Source: an uncultured Oscillospiraceae bacterium
GTDB taxonomy: Bacteria; Bacillota; Clostridia; Oscillospirales; Acutalibacteraceae
Assembly: GCA_900555015.1 (NCBI GenBank)
Contig: USJL01000005.1
Coordinates: forward strand, 1-64,000
DNA: 64,000 nucleotides
Direction: 5' to 3'
Shown: positions 7,669 to 15,221 of the stretch, in pieces
How positions within the stretch are numbered: the stretch's first letter is position 1
Layout of the letters: each line of letters opens with the position of its first letter
Notes under the pieces: model-generated
Seen by the model: only the letters and a program-made list of their open reading frames with translations
What the model was told of the DNA's origin: nothing
The model's database searches: none
Made by a program: the position numbers and the translations under genes

Positions 7669-8487
7669 ATGAAATCATTATTAATTGTAAATCATTTTTT
7701 AAACGGAGAAAAATTTAATAATCTTCATTCTCATCTTGTAAAATCTGCCGCAAAGCAGGGCATTTCTATGGAAATTCAAACAAATCTTCAGGCGGCTGTG
7801 GATTTTAAAAAAGCAGATTTTGTTTTGTTTTGGGATAAAGATGTGGTTTTGGCACGCAGGTTTGAAAAAGCAGGTGTTCCCGTTTTTAACAGCAGTGCCT
7901 CAATTCGTAAGTGCGATAACAAGGCTGAAACTTATGTGGAGTTGAACGGCGTTGTTAAACAGCCAAAAACGCTGGTTGCGCCTTTAACGTTTTTTGAAAG
8001 CGATTTTGCCCCTTTCATAGATAAGGCGATTGAAATTTTGGGTTTGCCCCTTGTTTTTAAAGAATGTTACGGCTCTTTCGGCGCACAGGTTTATCTTTGC
8101 TATACGAAGCAAGACATTTTAAGCCACATCAACGGTGCAAAACCTTTTATTTTGCAGGAGTTTGTTGCAGAAGCTGTTGGCGAGGATTTACGCCTTGAGG
8201 TAGTTGGCGGCAAGGTTATTTGTGCAATTCGCCGTAAAAACAAAAACGATTTTCGTGCAAACATAACAAACGGCGGTATTGCAGAAAAATATATTCCCAC
8301 AGCGGAGCAGTGCCAAATCGCAACGAAAGCCTGCAATGCCTTGGGCTTAACCTTAGGCGGCGTTGATTTGCTGGCAAATGATATTGTGTGTGAGGTAAAC
8401 AGTAACGCCCACATAATGAACATAATGAACGCCACGGGTATTGATGTGGCACCTGTTATTTTTGAGGAAATAAAAAGCAAATTATGA
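7669..8487 (+). CDS. RimK-like ATP-grasp ligase, first of a tandem pair
   Basis: 272 residues. The ATP-grasp pattern includes LPLVFKECYGSFGAQVYLC (nucleotide-binding lysine and Gly-rich loop, about residues 124-142), ILQEFV, the EDLRLEVVGGKVICAIRR strand pair, and the metal-binding end GGVDLLAND...CEVNSNAH. RimK-type enzymes form amide bonds from a carboxylate and an amine with ATP. The start has no nearby ribosome site, consistent with the promoter directly upstream. Its stop overlaps the start of the second ATP-grasp gene by 4 bases. The substrate is unknown. Confidence 0.8.
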   Translation: MKSLLIVNHFLNGEKFNNLHSHLVKSAAKQGISMEIQTNLQAAVDFKKADFVLFWDKDVVLARRFEKAGVPVFNSSASIRKCDNKAETYVELNGVVKQPKTLVAPLTFFESDFAPFIDKAIEILGLPLVFKECYGSFGAQVYLCYTKQDILSHINGAKPFILQEFVAEAVGEDLRLEVVGGKVICAIRRKNKNDFRANITNGGIAEKYIPTAEQCQIATKACNALGLTLGGVDLLANDIVCEVNSNAHIMNIMNATGIDVAPVIFEEIKSKL

Positions 8488-9212
8488 GCGGAATTTTAAT
8501 TTATTCAAAGGAAGAGGCAAAGCGTAACGCATTTGCCGTTGAAAAATTTAAAAGCAATTTGGGTGTAAATCTTGTTTTTGAAGATGAGGTTGATTTTTCA
8601 TTATTGCCCGATTTTGTTATTAACAGAACAAATAATTACATAACGGCTGATAAATTTGAACAGGCGGGGGTAAGAGTTTTTAATCCCTCGTCTTTGTCTT
8701 ATTTGGCAAATAACAAGCAACGCTGTTATGAATTTATGGCTGAAAACGGTATTGAAATTATGCCTGTTAATTATACCGGTGTGCCTTGTGTAAAAAAAGC
8801 GGTAAACGGCAAAGGCGGCACACAAGTTTATTGGCTTGATAAAAAGGAAAAGGCGGAAAAAGGCTTTGTTTATCAAAAACCGGCGTCGGATTTAGGGCGT
8901 GATTTGCGTGTTTGGCTTTTGGGCGGTAACATAGTTTGCTCTGTTTTGCGGGAAAGCAACAGCGATTTCAGGTCAAATTACTGCCTTGGCGGCAAGGCAA
9001 CGGTTTATGATTTATCGGCAGAAGAAAGAGCGCTTGTTTATAATATCGCAAATAAAATTGAATATGATTATATAGGCATAGACTTTGTTTTTAACGGCGG
9101 CAAAATTGTTTTTAACGAAATAGAAGACAGTGTAGGTGCGCGTATGGTTTATGACAAAACAAATATAGATATTTTAAATTTGTACTGCGACTATATTAAA
9201 AGCAAAATCTAA
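8484..9212 (+). CDS. RimK-like ATP-grasp ligase, second of the pair
   Basis: 242 residues, starting in an ATGA overlap with the preceding paralogue. Recognisable parts are PCVKKAVNGKGGTQVYWL (shortened nucleotide loop), FVYQKP, DLGRDLRVWLLGGNIVCSV and the metal-binding end IGIDFVFNGGKIVFNEIEDSVGARM. It is diverged from its neighbour, mainly by a shorter central part, so the two may act as a heterodimer or in two successive ligations (inference). Downstream are the FeoB operators, so this pair appears to form its own two-gene unit. Confidence 0.75.
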   Translation: MSGILIYSKEEAKRNAFAVEKFKSNLGVNLVFEDEVDFSLLPDFVINRTNNYITADKFEQAGVRVFNPSSLSYLANNKQRCYEFMAENGIEIMPVNYTGVPCVKKAVNGKGGTQVYWLDKKEKAEKGFVYQKPASDLGRDLRVWLLGGNIVCSVLRESNSDFRSNYCLGGKATVYDLSAEERALVYNIANKIEYDYIGIDFVFNGGKIVFNEIEDSVGARMVYDKTNIDILNLYCDYIKSKI

Positions 9213-9256
9213 AAATAAAAGGAATTTTAAAATAAGCGTAAAAACAGTTGCATTTT

Positions 9257-9302
9257 AAGTTAACTTGTGCTAACTTATTATAAAGTTAACTTATACTAAC
9301 TT
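9257..9302 (+). promoter_or_regulatory. Two tandem 20-bp dyads upstream of feoB (metal-regulator operator candidates)
   Basis: Two copies of AAGTTA-N8-TAACTT, at 9257-9276 and 9283-9302, start 26 bp apart; the N8 parts differ at only two positions. They fill the space just before the feoB leader. Position and dyad length suit a DtxR/IdeR/MntR-like iron-dependent repressor, but the regulator is not in this window. Confidence 0.6.
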
Positions 9303-9331
9303 TGTATTTTCGTTGTATTTTGAGGTGCCTA

Positions 9332-11392
9332 ATGATAAAAATTGCTTTGGCAGGTAATCCGAATTGCGGAAAAACCATGCTGTTTAATGCGTTAACGGGT
9401 TCAAATCAATATGTTGGCAACTGGGCAGGTGTAACGGTTGAGGCTAAAGAAGGCAGGCTTAAAGGAACAGACGATGTTGTTATTGCCGATTTGCCGGGAA
9501 TTTACAGCCTTTCACCTTATACTCCCGAAGAGGTTGTGGCAAGAAATTACCTTGTTAATGAAGAACCTAATATTATTTTAAATATTATTGACGGCACCAA
9601 TTTAGAACGTAATTTGTACTTAACAACACAGCTTTGCGAAATAGGCATTCCTGTTGTTATGGCAATAAATATGATAGATGTTGTTAAGAAAAACGGCGAT
9701 TATATTAACCTTGAGGAAATAAGCGAGCATTTTGGATGCACCTGTTTTGAAATTTCCGCATTAAAGGGTACAGGCGTTAAAAAGTGTATAGACAAAACGG
9801 TTTCGCTTGCACGTACAAACACGGGTATTCCCCCTATTCATCACAGTTTTGATGACAGGGTTGAGGCGGCAATTCATCTTATTTCAGCTATGTTGCCGGA
9901 CGGTACGGATATGGTGCATAAGCGCTATTATGCCACAAAAATATTTGAAAGGGATTACCTTGTGGCAAAGGATTTTCCCGATTTTAACGGCGTTATTTCC
10001 GATGTGGAAAGGGAATACGGTGATTCGGGCGACGGCATTATAGCCGACCAAAGATATAAATACATAACAGGTTGCATAGATGAGTGCAGAACAAAAAGCA
10101 GCAAGCCTACGGTTACCGAAAAAATAGATAATATTGTAACAAACAAATATCTTTCACTGCCTATTTTTGCGGCAATAATGTTTGGCGTTTATTACCTTTC
10201 GGTAACAACGCTCGGCGGTTGGCTTTCAAAACTTATTACAGATAATATTTTCAGTGCAAACGGTTTGCCTCTTTTGGTTTCAAATTTTTTAACTTCTGTT
10301 AATTGCGCATCTTGGCTTAACAGTTTAATTGTAAACGGAATTATCGGCGGCGTGGGTGCGGTGCTTTCCTTTGTGCCGCAAATTTTTGTGCTGTTTGTTT
10401 TTCTTTCGTTTTTAGAGGACTGCGGCTATATGAGCAGAATTGCTTTTATTATGGATAAACTTTTCCGCAAATTCGGTCTTTCCGGCAAAAGTTTTATTCC
10501 TATTTTGGTTGGCACAGGCTGCGGCGTTCCCGGTATTATGGCTTCACGAACCATTGAAAATGAAAAAGAGCGCAGAATGACGGTTATTACAACTACATTT
10601 ATTCCATGCGGTGCAAAATTGCCGGTTATTTCTTTAATTGCCACGGCATTTTTCGGCGGCGCTTGGTGGGTTGCTCCCACGGCTTATTTCATCGGCATTG
10701 CCGCAATTATTTCCAGCGGTATTATTTTAAAGAAAACAAAGCTTTTTGCAGGCGAACCTTCACCTTTTGTTATGGAACTTCCTGCTTATCATATGCCCAC
10801 GGCAAAGTCGGTTTTCCGTGCCACTTGGGACAGAACGGTAAGTTATATTAAAAAAGCCGGCACAATAATTTTGTTGGCTTCAATAGCCGTTTGGTTTCTT
10901 TCAGGCTTTGGCTTTTATAACGGCAAATTCGGCATGGTTCAGCACATGGATAATTCAGTGCTTGCTTATTTGGGCAACGCTATTCACGGTTTGTTTAAGC
11001 CTCTCGGTTTCGGCACATGGCAAGCGTCTGTTGCCACTGTTTTGGGCTTAATGGCAAAAGAAGAAATTGTGGGCGTTTTCGGCGTGCTTTACAGCGATTT
11101 ATCAACTGCGTTTACTTCGGCAAGCGGATTTTCATTTCTTGTGTTTAATTTGCTTTGCGCACCCTGTGTTGCCGCAATGGGCGCAATTCGCCGTGAAATG
11201 GGCAGCGGAAAGTGGACTGCATTTGCAATTTGCTATCAGTGTGTGTTTGCTTATTGTGTTTCTCTTTGTATTTATCAGTTGGCTTTGTTTGTTATCGGCG
11301 GCGTGTTCACGGCAGGCACTTTTGCGGCTCTTATTTTAATTGCGCTGTTTGTGTTTTTGCTTGTTCGTAAACCCACGGCATCAAAAAAATAA
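9332..11392 (+). CDS. feoB: Ferrous iron transporter FeoB
   Basis: 686 residues from the ATG at 9332 behind GAGGTG; an in-frame start at 9302 would overlap the operator. The N-terminal G domain shows G1 GNPNCGKT (8-15), G3 DLPG and G4 NMID, followed by the helical spacer. The C-terminal membrane part has the two Gate regions, including the Cys motif VGTGCGVPGIMASRTI. FeoB imports Fe(II) across the cytoplasmic membrane. No feoA or feoC lies beside it. The gene is followed by a terminator and is probably monocistronic. Confidence 0.95.
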   Translation: MIKIALAGNPNCGKTMLFNALTGSNQYVGNWAGVTVEAKEGRLKGTDDVVIADLPGIYSLSPYTPEEVVARNYLVNEEPNIILNIIDGTNLERNLYLTTQLCEIGIPVVMAINMIDVVKKNGDYINLEEISEHFGCTCFEISALKGTGVKKCIDKTVSLARTNTGIPPIHHSFDDRVEAAIHLISAMLPDGTDMVHKRYYATKIFERDYLVAKDFPDFNGVISDVEREYGDSGDGIIADQRYKYITGCIDECRTKSSKPTVTEKIDNIVTNKYLSLPIFAAIMFGVYYLSVTTLGGWLSKLITDNIFSANGLPLLVSNFLTSVNCASWLNSLIVNGIIGGVGAVLSFVPQIFVLFVFLSFLEDCGYMSRIAFIMDKLFRKFGLSGKSFIPILVGTGCGVPGIMASRTIENEKERRMTVITTTFIPCGAKLPVISLIATAFFGGAWWVAPTAYFIGIAAIISSGIILKKTKLFAGEPSPFVMELPAYHMPTAKSVFRATWDRTVSYIKKAGTIILLASIAVWFLSGFGFYNGKFGMVQHMDNSVLAYLGNAIHGLFKPLGFGTWQASVATVLGLMAKEEIVGVFGVLYSDLSTAFTSASGFSFLVFNLLCAPCVAAMGAIRREMGSGKWTAFAICYQCVFAYCVSLCIYQLALFVIGGVFTAGTFAALILIALFVFLLVRKPTASKK

Positions 11393-11401
11393 ATTTAGTT
11401 T

Positions 11402-11449
11402 AAAATCTCATCAAAGCATTTTTAAAGTGTTTTTAGGTGGGATTTTTTT
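11402..11449 (+). terminator. Terminator after feoB
   Basis: AAAATCTCA (11402-11410) pairs with TGGGATTTT (11438-11446, one G-T pair) and ends in a run of seven T. Confidence 0.65.
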
Positions 11450-11474
11450 CTTGCCGAATTATATGTTATTTTAC

Positions 11475-11503
11475 TTGATATTATTTAATATAAAGAGTAT
11501 AAT
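11475..11503 (+). promoter_or_regulatory. Sigma-A promoter for the DUF6472/deacetylase unit
   Basis: TTGATA (11475-11480), a 17-bp spacer, a perfect TATAAT (11498-11503). Predicted initiation at about 11510 falls on the GTG/ATG candidates at 11509/11515, so the transcript would be leaderless or nearly so. Confidence 0.7.
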
Positions 11504-11514
11504 CACCTGTGGAG

Positions 11515-11703
11515 ATGAAAAGATTGGATAATTTGTGTGAAAAATGCTGGTATAATTCTTACGACGAAGAGCAGGATGAATATTTTTGTTCTCTTGAACT
11601 TGATGAAGACGAATATGTAAGAATGTTGCAGGATTATAATAAAACCTGCCGTTATTTCAGACAGGACGGCGGAGAGTATGAAATCGTTAGGAGACAGAAT
11701 TGA
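11515..11703 (+). CDS. DUF6472-like small acidic Cys protein
   Basis: 62 residues from the ATG at 11515 (64 if the GTG at 11509 is used). It carries CEKCWYN, a later YFCSLELDEDEYVRM segment, CRYF and EIVRRQN, a spaced-cysteine acidic pattern I associate with DUF6472 of Clostridia, function unknown. The four cysteines suggest a small metal-binding fold. The stop overlaps the start of the deacetylase gene by one base, so they are translated together. The promoter lies directly on the start. Confidence 0.65.
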   Translation: MKRLDNLCEKCWYNSYDEEQDEYFCSLELDEDEYVRMLQDYNKTCRYFRQDGGEYEIVRRQN

Positions 11704-13139
11704 TGAAAAGTAAGAAAATAAGCAAATCGGCAATAGCAATAGTTGCGTTGGTTATTGTTATTATAGGTGTTATAGTTGCCGCTGCCGTTACCGATAAAAA
11801 TAATGGCACTAAGCCGGTAAACGCAGACAGCAAGGTTGAAAGCTCTTTTTCAATGGGATTGGGTCAGGAATATGCCTATCCTAAGGGTGATAAAAAGAGA
11901 ATTAAAATTAAAACTTCAGACAGCAATATTGTTGCCGCTGATAAAGAGGGCAATTTAAAAGCCTTGGCTGTGGGTACTGCCGTTATTACCGTTAAAGGTG
12001 TAAAAACAGAGGTAACGGTTTACGATGCACCGTCTGAAATGAGTTTCAGTAAAAAAAATGTTACAATGGGTGCAGGCGAAAAGGTTAACCTTACAGCAGA
12101 TGTTAAGGACATTCCAAATCTTGCCGGCATTGATTATGAGGTTGCGGATGAATCTGTTGCAACTTACGCAAACGGTGAATTAACAGCTGTTGCGGCAGGC
12201 AAAACAACTGTAACGGCACAAACATATAACGGCATAAAAGCCGCTTGTCAAATCACTGTTGCAAATGCTCCGGATTCTATGAGCTATGACGGAAATCTTG
12301 AACTTGTTGTGGGCAAAAGCACAGAACTTCGCCCAACATTGCCCCAAGGCACGGCATCTTCAGTAATTACTTATCAGTCAAGCAACCCCGATGTTGTTAA
12401 AATTGAAGAAAACGGCAACGCTACAGGCGTTGCAGAGGGTGAGGCTGAAATAACAGCCACTGCATTTAACGGCATTACGGCAACTTGTAAGGTAACTGTT
12501 ACAACGCTTCCGTTTTACATCAGACCTAATTTGGATGCGTCAAAGCCTATGGTTGCATTGTCTTTTGATGACGGACCGAATAAATCTTCCACAACAATAG
12601 TGCTTGATACTCTTGAAAAATACAACGGCAGCGCCACATTTTTTATGGTTGCAAACAGGCTTGAAAGCTCGGCAAATGCAGAATGTGCAAAGCGCATGGT
12701 TTCAATGGGCTGTCAGCTTGGTAACCACACATACGACCATGAGCATTACGGCTCGCAGGTTACTGCCGAGGATATTACAAAGGCAATAAGCACAATTAGC
12801 GAAGTGGCAGGCCATAAGCCAACTGCTTTCAGACCTACCGGCGGTGCAATTTCAGATGTTATAAAGCAAAACGCGTCTGCTCCTGTTTATATTTGGAGCG
12901 TGGATACTCTTGACTGGAAGTACAGAGATACAAACAGAATTTATAATGTTTTAACAAGTGATGTTAAGGATGGCGACATTGTGCTTATGCACGATATTTA
13001 CGGCACAACCGCAGACGCAGTGGCAAAAGCCGTTCCTGAACTTGTTAACCAAGGATTCCAAATTGTTAATATAGCGGAACTTGCATATTATAAAGGCGTA
13101 GAACCTAAAAACGGCGAAATTTATTATTCTTTCAGATAA
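11703..13139 (+). CDS. Membrane-anchored polysaccharide deacetylase with Big_2 repeats
   Basis: 478 residues from the ATG at 11703 (an adjacent TTG at 11700 is also possible). Residues 10-30 form one hydrophobic segment, an uncleaved anchor or signal. Three Big_2 immunoglobulin-like repeats follow (about 45-270), each ending in an AVAAGKTTVTA-like motif. A NodB deacetylase domain (about 280-470) shows the metal/catalytic SFDDGPN, HTYDH and RPTGG motifs, plus DIVLMHD. It would remove acetyl groups from wall or capsule polysaccharide outside the cell. The key catalytic residues are present, so activity is likely. Confidence 0.9.
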   Translation: MKSKKISKSAIAIVALVIVIIGVIVAAAVTDKNNGTKPVNADSKVESSFSMGLGQEYAYPKGDKKRIKIKTSDSNIVAADKEGNLKALAVGTAVITVKGVKTEVTVYDAPSEMSFSKKNVTMGAGEKVNLTADVKDIPNLAGIDYEVADESVATYANGELTAVAAGKTTVTAQTYNGIKAACQITVANAPDSMSYDGNLELVVGKSTELRPTLPQGTASSVITYQSSNPDVVKIEENGNATGVAEGEAEITATAFNGITATCKVTVTTLPFYIRPNLDASKPMVALSFDDGPNKSSTTIVLDTLEKYNGSATFFMVANRLESSANAECAKRMVSMGCQLGNHTYDHEHYGSQVTAEDITKAISTISEVAGHKPTAFRPTGGAISDVIKQNASAPVYIWSVDTLDWKYRDTNRIYNVLTSDVKDGDIVLMHDIYGTTADAVAKAVPELVNQGFQIVNIAELAYYKGVEPKNGEIYYSFR

Positions 13140-13229
13140 TTAAAAGCGTTCGTTTTTATTAAAACGGTAAGCATATTTAATTAAAAATACTTACTCTTTG
13201 TGCAGGCGGTTTTATTTGTGCTTTTCTTA

Positions 13230-13258
13230 TTGACTTAATTTTTAATATGTTATATAAT
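13230..13258 (+). promoter_or_regulatory. Sigma-A promoter of purA
   Basis: TTGACT (13230-13235), a 17-bp spacer, a perfect TATAAT (13253-13258). Predicted start of transcription is about 13265, at the foot of the hairpin described next. Confidence 0.8.
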
Positions 13259-13262
13259 TAGC

Positions 13263-13309
13263 AAAGGGAACGGGAAACCGAATGGTAACCCCGTTCCTTT
13301 ATTTTTTTT
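13263..13309 (+). terminator. Promoter-proximal terminator hairpin in the purA leader
   Basis: AAAGG-AACGGG (13263-13274, one bulged G) pairs with the CCGTTCCTTT arm ending at 13300; a further ACC/GGT pairing lies inside. Eight T follow (13302-13309). The stem begins at the predicted first nucleotide of the purA mRNA, and the ribosome site lies just after the T run. Confidence 0.75.
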
Positions 13310-13330
13310 GTGATTGGAGATATTGTAATT

Positions 13331-14611
13331 ATGGTAAGAGCAATAGTAGGTGCTAACTGGGGCGATGAGGGCAAAGGTAAAATTACCGATATGTTTGCTC
13401 AACAGGCAGATATTGTTATTCGTTTCCAAGGGGGTGCCAATGCCGGCCACACAATTATAAACGAACACGGCAGGTTTGCACTTCACCTTATGCCAAGCGG
13501 TGTTTGCAGTGAAAAAACAACTTGCATTATCGGCAACGGCGTTGCCCTTGATATTAATAAATTTATAAGCGAGCTTGAAGACATTAAAAAAGCAGGTTTA
13601 AACCCAAAGCTTCTTGTTTCAGAACGCTGTCAAATTCTTATGCCTTATCATATTTTGCTTGATGAGTATGAGGAAGAGCGTTTGGGTAAAGCGGCATTCG
13701 GCTCTACAAAAAGCGGCATTGCTCCGTTTTTCAGCGACAAGTATGCTAAAATCGGCATTCAGGTTAACGAGCTTTTTGATGAAGAAACATTAAGGGCAAA
13801 ACTTAAAAACATTTGCACCCTTAAAAATTTAACTCTTAAATATGTTTACAACAAGCCGCTTCTTGATGAAGAAGAATTGTTTAACACTTGTATGGAATAT
13901 AAAGAAAAAATTGCTCCTTTTGTTTGCGACACACACACTTATATTCAAAATGCAATTAAAGAAGGTAAAGAAATTTTGCTTGAAGGTCAGTTGGGAACTC
14001 TTAAAGACCCTGATTTCGGTATTTACCCAATGGTAACTTCATCATCCACACTTGCAGGCTACGGCTGTGTGGGCGCAGGTATTCCCGCAAATCAAATTAA
14101 AGATATTGTTGTTGTTACAAAAGCATATTCAAGTGCTGTCGGTGCCGGCGAATTTGTTTCTGAAATTCTTGATGAAAAAGAGGCACAAGAGCTTCGTATC
14201 CACGGCGGCGATAAAGGCGAATTCGGCGCTACCACCGGCAGACCGAGAAGAGTTGGTTGGTTTGACTGCGTTGCAACCCGTTACGGCGTTGAATGTCAGG
14301 GTGCAACTCAGGTTGTTATGACTGCGCTTGACTGCCTTTCTTACCTTGAAGAAATTAAGGTTTGCACGGGTTATGAGGTTGACGGTAAGGTAATTGATTA
14401 CTTCCCAACAACACCTACTCTTAAAAAATGTAAACCTGTCTTCAAAACTATGAAGGGCTGGCATTGCGATATAAGAGGCATTAAAAATTATGAAGATTTG
14501 CCGCAGGAAACAAGAGATTATGTTGAATTTATCGAACAGCAAATCGGCTTCCCGATTACTATGGTATCAAACGGTCCTGAAAGAGAAGCAATTATTCACA
14601 GAAACAAATAA
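13331..14611 (+). CDS. purA: Adenylosuccinate synthetase
   Basis: 426 residues from the ATG at 13331 behind GGAGA; a longer frame from 13310 overlaps the terminator. The N-terminal MVRAIVGANWGDEGKGK holds the catalytic Asp/P-loop (residues 11-17), NAGHTI the catalytic His, and TTGRPRRVGWFD the IMP/GTP region. It condenses IMP with aspartate using GTP, the first step from IMP to AMP. Length is normal for the family. The gene has its own promoter and leader hairpin, so expression is likely attenuated in some way. Confidence 0.95.
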   Translation: MVRAIVGANWGDEGKGKITDMFAQQADIVIRFQGGANAGHTIINEHGRFALHLMPSGVCSEKTTCIIGNGVALDINKFISELEDIKKAGLNPKLLVSERCQILMPYHILLDEYEEERLGKAAFGSTKSGIAPFFSDKYAKIGIQVNELFDEETLRAKLKNICTLKNLTLKYVYNKPLLDEEELFNTCMEYKEKIAPFVCDTHTYIQNAIKEGKEILLEGQLGTLKDPDFGIYPMVTSSSTLAGYGCVGAGIPANQIKDIVVVTKAYSSAVGAGEFVSEILDEKEAQELRIHGGDKGEFGATTGRPRRVGWFDCVATRYGVECQGATQVVMTALDCLSYLEEIKVCTGYEVDGKVIDYFPTTPTLKKCKPVFKTMKGWHCDIRGIKNYEDLPQETRDYVEFIEQQIGFPITMVSNGPEREAIIHRNK

Positions 14612-14631
14612 TTAATGATGTTTTCTTGTTA

Positions 14632-14682
14632 TAGCCTCCCTTGTCAAAGGGAGGTGGGTTGCGAAGCAACTCGGAGGGATTC
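14632..14682. repeat. CCTCCCTT/GGAGGGATTC palindromic repeat copy
   Basis: TAGCCTCCCTTGTCAAAGG begins the outer palindrome, followed by a GGTTGCGAAGCAAC hairpin and GGAGGGATTC. Same architecture as the units at 4262 and 14773, with a different inner hairpin. Confidence 0.75.
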
Positions 14683-14772
14683 CTGTAAGCCAACAATCTT
14701 TATTAATATGTGTTATTTATATATTTCGCCGTAAACACGGCGGACGGTCGTTGTTTATTACAAGATACTTTT

Positions 14773-14826
14773 TAGCCTCCCTTGTCAAAGGGAGGTGTCG
14801 CATTTTATATGCGACGGAGGGATTCC
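14773..14826. repeat. CCTCCCTT/GGAGGGATTC palindromic repeat copy with a partial inverted unit
   Basis: The outer palindrome is the same as at 14632, but the inner hairpin is GTCGCA/TGCGAC, followed by GGAGGGATTC. From about 14850 a degraded inverse unit follows (GAATCCCCCTG ... CCCTTTAACAAGGGAGG, ending near 15013). The 610-nt gap between purA and guaA is made of these repeats, a terminator and the guaA promoter; no gene is seen. Confidence 0.75.
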
Positions 14827-15044
14827 TTGTAAGTCGTACATCATTTTATTGAATCCCCCTGTTTTTGCAAGCAAAAACTTTCCGTCCACCGTGCAGTAAC
14901 CAAAATTTTTATCGCATTTCATTAGCTCAAAAATTTTGACTGCTGCGAAGCTCTTATTGCTTCCTTCATCTGCCACCGGCAGCGGTCGCAAACGAGCCCT
15001 TTAACAAGGGAGGCATTACGTAAATCACCCTCCTAAAAATTCGT

Positions 15045-15079
15045 AAAACCGCCACGCTTACGCACAGGCGGTTTTATTT
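15045..15079 (+). terminator. Terminator in the purA-guaA gap
   Basis: AAAACCGCC (15045-15053) pairs with GGCGGTTTT (15067-15075), followed by ATTTT. Nearly the same core and flank as the terminator at 4101. Confidence 0.75.
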
Positions 15080-15160
15080 TATGCATTCTAATGTTAATAC
15101 CTATTGTCAAATAATAGATTTTGTTAAATTAATCAATGTTTTTTCTTTTATTAATATTCC

Positions 15161-15189
15161 TTGCATTTGCATTGCTTATAATATATAAT
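15161..15189 (+). promoter_or_regulatory. Sigma-A promoter of guaA
   Basis: TTGCAT (15161-15166), a 17-bp spacer, a perfect TATAAT (15184-15189). Predicted initiation near 15196 gives a 26-nt leader with GGGAGG before the ATG. Confidence 0.7.
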
Positions 15190-15221
15190 AATTTCGTAAA
15201 ATTTTATTTGGGAGGACGAAT

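Noticed and set aside
13263-13309. Purine riboswitch before purA
   Set aside because: The leader between promoter and terminator is essentially absent, leaving no room for an aptamer; only a simple hairpin is seen.
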